A stretch of DNA of 51,103 bases from an uncultured Ruminococcus sp. (lineage in GTDB: Bacteria; Bacillota; Clostridia; Oscillospirales; Acutalibacteraceae), in NCBI GenBank assembly GCA_902784855.1, contig CACZWQ010000013.1, positions 1 through 51,103 on the forward strand, read 5' to 3'. Shown in pieces: positions 23,258-32,606 of the stretch. Made by a program: the position numbers and the translations under genes. Numbering within the stretch: the first letter of the stretch is position 1; each line of letters starts with the position of its first letter. The notes below the pieces were generated by a model. The model made no database searches. It was not told where the DNA came from and worked only from the letters and a program-made list of their open reading frames with translations.

Positions 23258-24190
23258 ATGGCATTTGACAGACTGATTGACAAGATGATCGAAAAGCAGA
23301 ACCCCACCGTGGCGGGACTTGACCCCAAGCTCGACTATGTGCCCGCTTCCATCAAGGAGGCGTGCTTTGCGCAGTACGGCAAGACCCTCGAGGGCGCTGC
23401 CGAGGCGCTGCTGCGGTTCAACAAGGCGATCATCGACCAAATCTATGACATTGTGCCTGCCATCAAGCCGCAGGCTGCATATTATGAAATGTACGGCTGG
23501 CAGGGTGTGAGGGCGCTCGCCGCGACCATCGCCTACGCGCAGGAGAAGGGCATGTTCGTCATAACCGACGGCAAGCGCAACGACATCGGCACCACCATGG
23601 AGGCGTATGCCGCCGCGCACCTCGGCTCCACCGACGTGGCGGGCGAGCAGCTCGACGCCTTCGGCGCGGACGCGCTGACGGTCAACGGCTATCTCGGCTC
23701 CGACGGTATCCGTCCGCTCATGGATATCTGCCGTAAGAAGGATAAGGGCATCTTCGTCCTCGTCAAGACATCCAATCCGAGCTCGGGCGAGCTGCAGGAT
23801 CTCCTTCTCGAGAACGGCGCGACCGTCTATGAGCAGATGGGCAGGATGTGCGAGCAGTGGGGCGAGTCGCTTGTGGGCAGGTACGGCTACTCGGGCGTCG
23901 GCGCGGTGGTCGGCGCGACCTATCCCGAACAGCTCAAAGAGATGCGCGAAAAGGCGCCGCATACCTTCTTCCTCGTGCCCGGCTACGGCGCGCAGGGCGG
24001 CGGCGCACAGGACGCCAAGAACGCCTTTGATTCAAACGGCTTGGGCGCGATCATCAATTCCAGCCGCGGCATCATGTGCGCGTGGAAGAAGCAGGGGCTG
24101 ACCGAGGAGGATTTTGCCGCCGCCGCGAGACAGGAAGCGCTCCGCATGAAAGCGGATATCTTGTCTGTGATCGGTGAAATCAAGCGGTAG
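23258..24190 (+). CDS. pyrF: Orotidine-5'-phosphate decarboxylase (long, type 2)
   Basis: ATG 23258 is chosen because CGGAGG at 23245-23250 gives good spacing; the frame stays open upstream into the aldolase gene, which is not credible. The 310-residue product has NPTVAGLDPKLDYVP near the start, IKPQAAYYEMYG, the catalytic DGKRNDIGTTMEAYA (Lys-Asp) near 105-119 and the C-terminal phosphate-binding VPGYGAQGGGAQD. Its length matches the long subfamily of OMP decarboxylase. It makes UMP from OMP, the last step of de novo pyrimidine synthesis. Confidence 0.95.
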   Translation: MAFDRLIDKMIEKQNPTVAGLDPKLDYVPASIKEACFAQYGKTLEGAAEALLRFNKAIIDQIYDIVPAIKPQAAYYEMYGWQGVRALAATIAYAQEKGMFVITDGKRNDIGTTMEAYAAAHLGSTDVAGEQLDAFGADALTVNGYLGSDGIRPLMDICRKKDKGIFVLVKTSNPSSGELQDLLLENGATVYEQMGRMCEQWGESLVGRYGYSGVGAVVGATYPEQLKEMREKAPHTFFLVPGYGAQGGGAQDAKNAFDSNGLGAIINSSRGIMCAWKKQGLTEEDFAAAARQEALRMKADILSVIGEIKR

Positions 24191-24225
24191 GTTGTTAAAA
24201 ATTTAACCGATTCATCGTTAAAATA

Positions 24226-24254
24226 TTGACAAGGCGCTGCAAAAAGCGTATAAT
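24226..24254 (+). promoter_or_regulatory. Consensus sigma-A promoter of serC-serA
   Basis: TTGACA at 24226-24231, 17 bases, TATAAT at 24249-24254; the leader to ATG 24331 is about 70 nt. Confidence 0.85.
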
Positions 24255-24330
24255 GGCTACTGTTATGGTAGATGAAAATGGGGGGAGTCTTTTGGCTTGA
24301 TCCCAAATACTTGAAAAGGGAGTAATGAAA

Positions 24331-25416
24331 ATGGCAAGAGTTTACAATTTTTCCGCAGGTCCCTCTATGTTACCCGAGGCGGTCCTGAAGAAAGCAGCGG
24401 CACAAATGCTCGATTACGAGGGCACCGGACAGAGCGTCCTGGAAATGTCGCACCGCAGCAAGGCGTTTGACAAGATCATCAAGGACGCCGAAGCGCTGCT
24501 TAGAGAGGTAATGAACATTCCCGACAACTACAAGGTTCTGTTTTTGCAGGGCGGCGGCTCCACCCAGTTCGCGATGGTAGCGCTCAACTTCATGAACAAG
24601 AACAAGAAGGCTGACTATATCGTCACCGGTCAGTGGGCGAAGAAGGCGCTTCAGGAAGCGCAGCGCTACGGCGACGCGGTCGCGGTCGCGTCCTCCGCAG
24701 ACAAGACCTTCACCTACATTCCCAAGACCGACAGATCGATGTTCCGTGAGGACGCCGATTATGTCTATATCTGCATGAACAACACCATCTACGGCACCGT
24801 CTATCACGAACTGCCCGACACCGGCGACATCCCGCTGATCGCCGACATCTCCTCCTGCATCTGCTCCACACCGCTGGACATCACCAAGTTCGGCGCGCTG
24901 TTCGCGGGCGCTCAGAAGAACATGTCCGGCGCGGGCGTGACCATCGCCATCATCCGTGAGGATCTCCTCGGCAACGCCATGGATATCACTCCCACCATGC
25001 TCAACTACAAGATCCATGCCGACGCCCAGTCGCTCTACAACACCCCGCCCTGCTACTCCATCTATATCGCGAAGCTCGTTCTCGAGTGGATCAAGAACGA
25101 CATCGGCGGTCTGGAGAAGATGCAGGAGCTCAACGAGAAGAAGGCAAAGCTGCTCTACGACTTCCTCGACAGCTCCGAGCTGTTCAAGGGCACCGTCGTT
25201 CCCGAGGATCGTTCTCTGATGAACGTTCCCTTCGTCACCGGCGACGCCGACCTCGACGCGAAGTTCGTTAAGGAGAGCACCGAGGCGGGTCTGGTGAACC
25301 TCAAGGGTCACCGCACCGTCGGCGGCATGAGAGCTTCCATCTACAACGCGATGCCTTACGAGGGCGTTGTGGCGCTGGTCGACTTCATGAAGAAGTTTGA
25401 AGAAGCAAACAAATAA
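24331..25416 (+). CDS. serC: Phosphoserine aminotransferase
   Basis: ATG 24331 (product starting MARVYNFSAGPSMLPEAVL, 361 residues) is preferred to ATG 24325, since AAAAGGGAG at 24315-24323 is better spaced to it. Family features: FLQGGGSTQFAMV near residue 75, YICMNNTIYGT near 150, the PLP Lys in FAGAQKNMSGAGV near 195 and GHRTVGGMRASIYNAMP at the C-terminus. It converts 3-phosphohydroxypyruvate and glutamate to phosphoserine. serA, the preceding step in the pathway, lies 65 bases downstream beyond a small palindrome (GGGCGTGCACTGCACGCCC), indicating a serine operon. Confidence 0.95.
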   Translation: MARVYNFSAGPSMLPEAVLKKAAAQMLDYEGTGQSVLEMSHRSKAFDKIIKDAEALLREVMNIPDNYKVLFLQGGGSTQFAMVALNFMNKNKKADYIVTGQWAKKALQEAQRYGDAVAVASSADKTFTYIPKTDRSMFREDADYVYICMNNTIYGTVYHELPDTGDIPLIADISSCICSTPLDITKFGALFAGAQKNMSGAGVTIAIIREDLLGNAMDITPTMLNYKIHADAQSLYNTPPCYSIYIAKLVLEWIKNDIGGLEKMQELNEKKAKLLYDFLDSSELFKGTVVPEDRSLMNVPFVTGDADLDAKFVKESTEAGLVNLKGHRTVGGMRASIYNAMPYEGVVALVDFMKKFEEANK

Positions 25417-25481
25417 TTTCGTATACTGAGGGGGCGTGCACTGCACGCCCGCTATCTCATAACAGAAAAGGATGAATCGTC

Positions 25482-26598
25482 ATGTATAACGTATTGACTT
25501 TAAATAAGATCGCTGCCGTCGGCACCAAGCGTCTCGGCGACAACTACACCTGCGGAGACAGTGTTGCCGATCCCGACGCGATCCTCGTTCGTTCCGCTTC
25601 CATGCACGAGATGGCATTCGGCGACAACCTGCTCGCCATCGCCAGAGCGGGCGCCGGCACCAACAACATCCCCAAGGACGTCTGCGCCGAGCAGGGCATC
25701 TGTGTCTTCAACACCCCCGGTGCCAACGCCAACGCGGTCAAGGAGCTGGTCCTCACCGGTCTGCTGCTTGCCTCCCGCAAGGTCGTCGAGGGCATCGAGT
25801 GGGCTAAGACCCTCAAGGGCACCGGCGATGAGATGGGCAAGAAGGTCGAGAAGGGCAAGAGCCAGTTCGTCCGGCAAGACCCTCGGCGTCGTCGGCTTGG
25901 GTGCGATCGGCATTCTGGTCGCCAATGTGGCGGTCGCCGTCGGCATGGACGTTATAGGCTATGACCCCTTCCTCAGCGAAGCGAACAAGGCAAAGCTCGA
26001 CCCCGCCGTCAAGATCATGAACAGCAACGAAGAGGTCATGGTCAACTGCGACTACCTCTCCATCCATGTGCCGCTCCTGCCCGACACCAAGGACATGGTC
26101 GACGCGGACATGATCGCCAAGATGCGCGACGGCGTCCGCATCCTCAACTACAGCCGCGACGGTCTTGTCAACTGCGACGCGCTGCTGGATGCGCTCAAGA
26201 GCGGCAAGGTCGCCAAGTATGTCACCGACTTCGGCAACGACAAGATCCTCGGCGAGGAGAACGTTATCGTCATCCCGCACCTCGGCGCTTCTACCCCCGA
26301 GTCGGAGGACAACTGCGCGGTCATGGCTTGCAACCAGATCAAGGATTATATCGAAAACGGCAATATCGTCAACTCCGTCAACTATCCCTGCCTCTCCGTT
26401 CCCAGAAACGGCAGCAGAGTTACCGTCATCAGCAAGGCTGACGCGGACGTCAAGGCGGTTGCCATCGCGGGCATGACCGGCTTCAACACCAAGACCCGCG
26501 GCGCCTATGCTTACACCATCATCGACGGCGCGACCGAGGAGGAAGCAGCACAGCTTGCGGCTCTCGACGGCGTTGTGAAGGTAAGATTCATCGGCTGA
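25482..26598 (+). pseudogene. serA: 3-phosphoglycerate dehydrogenase, frameshifted
   Basis: The reading frame from ATG 25482 encodes the N-terminal part (MYNVLTLNKIAAVG..., GAGTNNIPKDV, ending GKSQFV). Family-like sequence then resumes in the +1 frame at 25873 with GKTLGVVGLGAIG (NAD-binding), followed by ILNYSRDG, VIPHLGASTPESEDN (catalytic His) and an ACT-like C-terminus to TGA at 26598. At 25869-25875 the bases read GTCCGGC. Family members usually have about five more residues (QFVGxEIxGKT) here, so a 14-base loss would explain both the gap and the frame change. As written, translation stops at 25964 and the enzyme would be inactive. A sequencing or assembly error is equally possible. It would oxidise 3-phosphoglycerate, feeding SerC. 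Confidence 0.85.
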
Positions 26599-26615
26599 AC
26601 AATTTCATGAGCGTT

Positions 26616-26642
26616 AAGGGCACGCGTTTGCGTGTCCTTTTT
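26616..26642 (+). terminator. Terminator after serA
   Basis: GGGCACGC (26618-26625) pairs with GCGTGTCC (26630-26637), loop GTTT, followed by TTTTTG. Confidence 0.85.
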
Positions 26643-26779
26643 GTTTTGCAAAAACGAAAAACGGCGAGGTGACTAACATTTATCCACTATTCACGAAGGA
26701 TGAAGAATAGTTTTGGTCAGAGTGCATAATTTTGACCGCACATTTTTGGTTAGGAACAAAATGTAATATTTCTAAAAAA

Positions 26780-26810
26780 GAAAAATATCTTCGGCTGCGT
26801 CCTCTATAAT
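26780..26810 (+). promoter_or_regulatory. Likely promoter of the amylase gene (-10 only)
   Basis: A perfect TATAAT lies at 26805-26810, 40 bases before ATG 26850, but there is no good -35. Imperfect inverted repeats just upstream (CTATTC...GAATAG near 26682-26710 and ACATTTTT...AAAATGT near 26740-26763) could be operator sites. This is a guess. Confidence 0.4.
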
Positions 26811-26849
26811 ATATATGTATCGTTATCTTCGTCATAAGGAGGAGTATCA

Positions 26850-28975
26850 ATGGCACAAATCAAGAAAGTTCTCGCAGTGATACTGGCGGCTTGCCTGCTG
26901 ATTTCGGTCGGCATCGTCGTCGCGGGCGCGGTTGAAGTCAGCAAAGACGACAGCGCAGCGGAGCCCGTGGGCGCAGGCGGCATCATTGTTCACTATTATT
27001 GTGAGAGCGGCACACCCACCATCTATTATTGGAACAGCTTGCCGACGAATGTCGAGACGACCTATCCCGGCAAAGCGATGACCAAAGAAACCAACAACTT
27101 CTACAAGTACACCTTCCCCAACCTCACCAAGGTCAACATGTTGTTTGTCGTCAACGGCACCCAGTCCGTCGAGCTGACCCGCAACACCGGCGAATGGTGG
27201 TACAAAAACAACAAATGGTATGACCACGATCCCGCCAACATCACGCAGTGGGACAGAAGTGATCTGCGCGAGGATTCCATTTATTTCGTGATGACCACCC
27301 GTTTCTACGACGGCGACCCGAGCAACAACGTTCACTGCTGGGATGACAGCAACGCCGGCAACGGTGACGACGACCCCGCATGGCGCGGCGACTTTAAGGG
27401 CTTGATCGACAAGCTCGATTACCTCAAGGCGCTGGGCTTCTCGGCGATCTGGCTCACACCGGTCGTGCAGAACGGCGGCGGCTATGACTACCACGGCTAC
27501 CACTCGATGGATATGTCCAGGGTCGACGAGCGCTATGAGAGCGCCGGCGCGACCTATCAGGATCTGATCGATGCGGCGCATGAGAAGGATATGAAGATCA
27601 TTCAGGACGTTGTCTGGAACCACACCGGCAACTGGGGCGACGCGTTCTTCTGCCCGATGGCGACCAAGGAATACAACACCATCCAGGATCTGGCTTCTCC
27701 CGACAGCATGAAGCTGATCCCCGACGGCGAGCTGGCAAAGGCTTATCCCAATTACGCAAGCCTGAGCGGCGAGGCACAGTTCCAGGCGCGTCTCTGAACA
27801 CCGAGAACCAGAATGTCGCCGATTATCTGACACAGACCTATCTGGAATATGTCAACATGGGCGTTGATGCGTTCCGTCTCGACACCGAGAAGCACATCAA
27901 CCGCTGGACGCTCAACAGCGCCTACTTCCCCAAATTCATGAACAGCAACTATCCGAACTTCTACATCTTCGGCGAGGTCTGCGCCAGATGGAACCAGTAC
28001 GTCAATGAGGGCGGCTCCTCCGACTCTCCGTTCTTCTACACATGGAAGGAAACCGAGTCTCCTTGGACAAGCAACTGGAGCACCGATCCTGCCCAGTGGG
28101 AGACCAACTTCAATAACTCCAAGGCGCATTACACCCAGTATGCAGCCAGAAAAGAGAGCAACCTGACCGAGACCAGCACCAATGCGTTCCTGAGCAACGG
28201 CCTGACCTACCATGCCCCCGACTATTCCAAGTCGAACGGCACGGGCGTCATCGACTTCACCATGCACTGGAACTTCGAGAACGCGTCCAGCGCCTACGGA
28301 TGCGCCACCGGTGAAGATCACGCGTTCAACGACTCCACCTGGAATGTCGTCTATGTTGACTCGCACGACTACGGTCCGCAGTTCTGCGAAAAGGTCCGTT
28401 ACACCGGCAGTGAGGAAGATTGGGCGGAGAACATGGATCTCATGTGGACCTTCCGCGGCATCCCCTGCATCTACTACGGCACCGAGATCCAGTTCCAGAA
28501 GGGTCAGAAAATCGACGTCGGTCCCAAAGCGCCGCTGTCCACCACCGGTCGCGCCTACTTCGGCGACCACATCACCGGTAATGTCACCGCGACCGGCTTC
28601 GGCACCTATACGGGCGCTTCCGGCAACGTTGCCGACACGCTCAACCAGCCGCTTGCCAAGCACCTGCGTCAGCTCAACCAGATCCGCCGTGCGGTTCCCG
28701 CCCTCCAGAAGGGTCAGTACAAGAGCTTCGGCAACATGGCGTTTGTCAGACGCTACACCGCAAACGGCGTTGACAGCGTTGCGTGCGTGGCGATCTCCGG
28801 CAGCGCGACCTTTACGGGTCTGCCCAACGGCACCTATGTGGATGCGGTCACCGGCAGCAGCAAGACCGTTTCCAACGGCACCCTCACGACCGACAGCGTC
28901 GGCAGAGGCAACATGCGCGTCTATGTCCTCAACGGCAAGGGCAAGATCGGCGAAAACGGTACCTACTTAAAGTAA
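26850..28975 (+). pseudogene. Secreted GH13 alpha-amylase with N-terminal CBM26-like domain, disrupted
   Basis: The first frame (26850-27797) encodes a signal peptide (KKVLAVILAACLLISVGIV), a starch-binding-like module of about 80 residues (IIVHYYCESGTPTIYYW...) and the first part of the GH13 barrel including region I DVVWNHTG. It stops at TGA 27795. Sequence resumes in another frame at 27791 (SLNTENQNVADYL) and continues to 28975 with region II GVDAFRLDTEKH (nucleophile Asp), region III FGEV (Glu) and region IV VDSHD. Related enzymes have several dozen residues between the two parts (QARL ... DLNTEN), so an internal deletion with frame loss is likely. All four GH13 regions exist, but not in one chain. 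No dockerin or anchor is visible. AAGGAGG at 26837-26843 is a strong SD. Confidence 0.85.
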
Positions 28976-28997
28976 TTCAGAAACATCACATAAACCA

Positions 28998-29023
28998 AAG
29001 CGGCACGCGAAAGCGTGCCGCTT
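28998..29023. terminator. Bidirectional terminator between amylase and kinase operon
   Basis: AAGCGGCACGC (28998-29008), loop GAAA, GCGTGCCGCTT (29013-29023), followed by CATTTTG; the 11-bp stem serves two convergent genes. Confidence 0.9.
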
Positions 29024-29033
29024 CATTTTGTCA

Positions 29034-30845
29034 TTAAGAAAGCAGATCGTTATAGGCGCCGTATGCCTCCGAAACGATCGTCGCGGAATCCGGGATGTGG
29101 CTGTCGCCGTAATCATAGGATACCTGATTGCCGCTGTAATGGCTGCCGACCGTGTAACGGACGATCTCGTCGTTGTCGATGTAGTAGCGGTAAAACTCGG
29201 TGCCGTCATAGCGGAACACGAAGTAGACAGAGCCGTAGGCGTCATAAAAATACCATGTCTTGACCTGATAGGCGCCGCCCTCGTTTTCGTCGCGCATCGT
29301 GTTGTTCGGCGTCGCGATCCAGAGGTGTCCGTTCTCGGGCAGCACATAGTAGGCGTAATTGCCGACCTTGACCTGACCCGTGCGGTAGTCGGAGTTCATG
29401 AACTTCGTAAAGTACTCTTGGATCTGATTGGTAATCTCGTTGATCTCCTCATGCGTGAGGGAGCGACCCTGCGTGGTCGGTTCGGTGGAGGGCGTTTCGG
29501 TGGGCGGTGCTGTCGTCTCCTCAGTGGTCGGTTCCGTTTCCTCCGTAGTTTCCTCCTCGGTCTCCTCCTCCGTGGTCTCCTCGGCTTCGGTCGTCGCCTG
29601 CGTCGTGTACGCAGCGGTCGAGGGAATATCCGTCGGCTGTTTGCTGCCTCCCAGCAGCATCACCGCGAGGATAATGCCGATGGCTACGATCGCGGTGATC
29701 GTGATGACCAGCGCGACGATCAGCGGCGCGTTAGATTTCTTCGGCGGCTGCCGGTAGCTGTCCGCATAGGGCTCCTGCGTGCGGTTGTGAGGCGGCGGCG
29801 CCGGTTTTGGATAAGATTCGGCGCGCGGCGGACCGGGCTGTCGGTTGTAGTAGTCCTGATAGTATTGATTGGCGTCCATCGTCACGCGCCTGTCCGCCGA
29901 GAACTCGTTGTTGAGCGCGTTCATGTTTGGGGTGCGCTCGCTCGCCTGCAGCGCCAAGCCGTGCATCAGCGCAGCCTCCTGCGTGGGTGAGATCGCCACG
30001 CCCAGCTTGGACGGCGGGGTCAGCGTGTCGTTGACAAGCCGGTCAAGGCTGTCCTCCGGCACCCGCCCCGTGATGCAGCTGTAGATCGTGGCGCAGAGCG
30101 CGTACACATCCGTGAAGGGACCCTGCACGCCGTTGCGGCGGTATTGCTCCTCGGGCGCATAACCCTGCTTGAGCACGACCGACAACTGTCGATCGTGATT
30201 GGTATAGTAGCGTGCCGAGCCGAAATCCATGACCTTGAGCGCGCCGTTCTGTGTGTACATGATGTTGTCGGGGCTGATGTCGCGGTGGATGATGCCCTTT
30301 GCGTGCATCGCGTTGAGCGATTTCATCACAGGCTTCATCAGAGTGATCAGGGTATTCGCACGGAACAGCTCGCCGCGGTCAATGTGCGCTTGCAGGGTCT
30401 CGCCCTCTAAGTATTCCATCACGATGTAGGCGGTGGCGTTTGCCTGAAAGTAGTCAAGCACATCGACGATGCCATCCTCGTCGGAGAAGGCGGCGACGCT
30501 CTGCGCTTCGCGGAGGAAGCGGTTGATGCCCTTTTTAAAGAATTCCTCCTTGCTTTGGGAGACAAACACCTTGTCGGAGCTGTCGGAATTGCGGTTTGCC
30601 GCGCCTGCGGGAAAGAATTCCTTGACGGCGACGCGCTTGACGAGCGTTTTGTCCAGACCGATGTAGGTGATGCCGAAGCCGCCCTCGCCGAGGACGGCGC
30701 CGATGATATAGCGGTTTGCCAGCAGCGTTCCGCGTTTGAGGTGATAGGGGACGTGTTCGTATTCCTCGAACAGGTCGTGCCCGCAGTGCGGACAGACGGA
30801 TCCGCCCTCAAAGTACTGCATGCAGTGGTAGCAAAGTTGTTTCAT
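29034..30845 (-). CDS. Transmembrane Ser/Thr protein kinase with N-terminal zinc ribbon (kinase 1 of 3)
   Basis: The 603-residue protein starts at ATG 30845 after AGGAGAG. The N-terminus is a zinc ribbon (CYHCMQYF...CPHCGHD, residues 5-25). The Hanks-type kinase domain spans about 42-300: GEGGFGITY, VAVKEF, HRDISPDNIM (the catalytic Asp present, with ISPDN in place of the usual LKPEN), DFGSAR and APEEQY. A disordered Pro-rich stretch leads to one membrane helix (about 372-398), a Thr/Glu-rich linker and an extracytoplasmic domain of about 140 residues with many Tyr. It likely phosphorylates cytoplasmic proteins in response to an outside signal. It is the last gene of a four-gene minus-strand operon and is paralogous to the next two kinases. 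The substrate and signal are unknown. Confidence 0.9.
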   Translation of the reverse strand: MKQLCYHCMQYFEGGSVCPHCGHDLFEEYEHVPYHLKRGTLLANRYIIGAVLGEGGFGITYIGLDKTLVKRVAVKEFFPAGAANRNSDSSDKVFVSQSKEEFFKKGINRFLREAQSVAAFSDEDGIVDVLDYFQANATAYIVMEYLEGETLQAHIDRGELFRANTLITLMKPVMKSLNAMHAKGIIHRDISPDNIMYTQNGALKVMDFGSARYYTNHDRQLSVVLKQGYAPEEQYRRNGVQGPFTDVYALCATIYSCITGRVPEDSLDRLVNDTLTPPSKLGVAISPTQEAALMHGLALQASERTPNMNALNNEFSADRRVTMDANQYYQDYYNRQPGPPRAESYPKPAPPPHNRTQEPYADSYRQPPKKSNAPLIVALVITITAIVAIGIILAVMLLGGSKQPTDIPSTAAYTTQATTEAEETTEEETEEETTEETEPTTEETTAPPTETPSTEPTTQGRSLTHEEINEITNQIQEYFTKFMNSDYRTGQVKVGNYAYYVLPENGHLWIATPNNTMRDENEGGAYQVKTWYFYDAYGSVYFVFRYDGTEFYRYYIDNDEIVRYTVGSHYSGNQVSYDYGDSHIPDSATIVSEAYGAYNDLLS

Positions 30846-30860
30846 GTATCTCTCCTGTCC

Positions 30861-32588
30861 TTAAAGCACAGAGTTGATATACAGCGTGCTGCTCAGGAAC
30901 CAGCATTTGCTCATGGCTTCCAGTTGATTGCTGCCCGAGGCGCACTGCGTCATATAGGTGGTGTGGCTGACGAGCGTTTCCCCGTCGACGGAGAAGCTGT
31001 TGGCGGGAAGATAGAGTACCTTGTAATAATTGCCCGTGGCGTTGAGGTACAAAAACGCGATATAGGTGTTGTCGGGATCGCGGGAGTTTTCGCTGTAGTA
31101 TGTCTGGCGAAGCTGGATCACATTGGCATAGCGCGCTTCGCTGTCGTTGCTGTAGACGTTGTCGAAGAAGAAGGTGCGCAGGGAATCCATGCGCTGGCGG
31201 CATTCGTCATAGGTGACCGCAGGGCGCGGCACAGTCGTTTCGGGCGGCGCGGTGGTGCCTGACGCCGATCCTGCGGGGGCGGTGGGCGGTCGGGAATCGA
31301 TGCCCGACAGCAGATCTGCGATATTGACGCCCGATTCGGTTGAGTCGCTGTTCTCCGGAGCGGAATCGCGGCTGCCCGCTATGGCGACCGCGCCGATGAT
31401 CAGCGCGATGACCAGCACAACGGGGATCAGGATGACCGCAACGGTGGGCAGCGTCGGCTTTTGCCGCGCGCGCTTTTGATAGCTCTTTGTCGGGAGCAGC
31501 ATGGGATCCTTTTTGCGCGCGTCGGGATACTCGTTCGGGCTGGCGGGCTTTGCCTTGGGAAGCTCCGGCTCGTCCGGTTCGGTGTCGGGGGAGGTCTCGG
31601 GCACAGGCTCCCGCTTGACGGGGCTTTTGACGGTCTGACCCGTCAGCTCAAAAATCAGCGTGTCCATGTCGGGCGTGCGGTTTTTGGCGAGCACAGCCAA
31701 GCCGCGCATGAGCGCCTTTTCCTGGCTGGGACGGATATCCGCGCCGAGCTGAGAGGGGCTTTCGATCGTATCCTCGGGGATGCGTTCGTTGCTCGGGACA
31801 GGCGGTTTTCCGGTAATGCAGTAGTAGATGGTGGCGCACAGCGCGTAGACGTCGGTGTGCGGTCCCTGGTCGCCGTCCCGGCGGTACTGCTCCTCGGGAG
31901 CGAAGCCCTGTTTGAGGATGATCGCCTTTTGCCGCTCGTCACCCGTAAAGTACTTTGCGGAGCCGAAGTCGGTCAGCTTTAGGTTGCCCTTGGCGTTGAA
32001 CAGGATGTTGTCGGGGCTGATGTCGCGGTGGATGATGCCGTTGGCGTGCATTTCGCCGAGCGCCTTCATCACGGGCATCAGCAGGGCGACCAGCTCGTCA
32101 AAGCGGAACGTGCCGTGGCGCAGGACATATTCCTTCAGGGTGTCGCCGTCGAGATAATCCATGACGATGTAGGCGGTTTTGTTCTCGTGAAAATAGTCCT
32201 GCACGTTGACGATACCTTCCTCGTCGCTGAATGCGGCGACGCTTTTCGCCTCAAACAAAAACCGCTCGACGCCCTTGCGAAAAAAGCGCTCCCGATCCTG
32301 CGGAACAGAAACGTCCTTGGTGAGAGCGCAGTCGCGGGTCGCGATGCCCGCGGGATAGAACTCCTTGACCGCGACGCGTTTGGACAGAGTGGTGTCCATG
32401 CCGATATAGGTGATACCAAAGCCGCCTTCGCCCAGCGTTTTGCCGATGATGTAGCGGTTGGCAAGCATGGTGCCGCGCGGCAGGTGATAGGCGGCGGAGG
32501 GCTCCGCCGCTCTGCTGTCACAGCCGCAGCGCCCGCAAAACGGCGAGCTGCCGAGGAGGTTCATGCAATTGAAACAGTATTTTTGCAT
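30861..32588 (-). CDS. Transmembrane Ser/Thr protein kinase with N-terminal zinc ribbon (kinase 2 of 3)
   Basis: The 575-residue paralogue starts at ATG 32588 and lies 15 bases upstream of kinase 1. Zinc ribbon CFNCMNLL...CGRCGCD is at residues 4-24. The kinase domain has GEGGFGITY, VAVKEFYPAG, HRDISPDNIL, DFGSAKYF and APEEQYRRDGDQGP. A Pro/Glu/Lys-rich linker precedes a membrane helix (about 378-402, VAVILIPVVLVIALIIGAVA). The short extracytoplasmic domain of about 115 residues (...FLYLNATGNYYKVLYLPA...) resembles one repeat of the kinase 3 ectodomain, which has FLYHNATQNYYRTVQADPA at the matching place. All core catalytic residues are present, so it should be active. The shared ectodomain suggests related ligands. 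Confidence 0.9.
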   Translation of the reverse strand: MQKYCFNCMNLLGSSPFCGRCGCDSRAAEPSAAYHLPRGTMLANRYIIGKTLGEGGFGITYIGMDTTLSKRVAVKEFYPAGIATRDCALTKDVSVPQDRERFFRKGVERFLFEAKSVAAFSDEEGIVNVQDYFHENKTAYIVMDYLDGDTLKEYVLRHGTFRFDELVALLMPVMKALGEMHANGIIHRDISPDNILFNAKGNLKLTDFGSAKYFTGDERQKAIILKQGFAPEEQYRRDGDQGPHTDVYALCATIYYCITGKPPVPSNERIPEDTIESPSQLGADIRPSQEKALMRGLAVLAKNRTPDMDTLIFELTGQTVKSPVKREPVPETSPDTEPDEPELPKAKPASPNEYPDARKKDPMLLPTKSYQKRARQKPTLPTVAVILIPVVLVIALIIGAVAIAGSRDSAPENSDSTESGVNIADLLSGIDSRPPTAPAGSASGTTAPPETTVPRPAVTYDECRQRMDSLRTFFFDNVYSNDSEARYANVIQLRQTYYSENSRDPDNTYIAFLYLNATGNYYKVLYLPANSFSVDGETLVSHTTYMTQCASGSNQLEAMSKCWFLSSTLYINSVL

Positions 32589-32606
32589 AGCTGTTATCCT
32601 GTTGTC

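Noticed and set aside
25482-26598. Treating serA as two separate genes or a programmed frameshift
   Set aside because: The halves are only functional together, there is no slippery heptamer with stimulatory structure, and conserved residues are missing at the junction.
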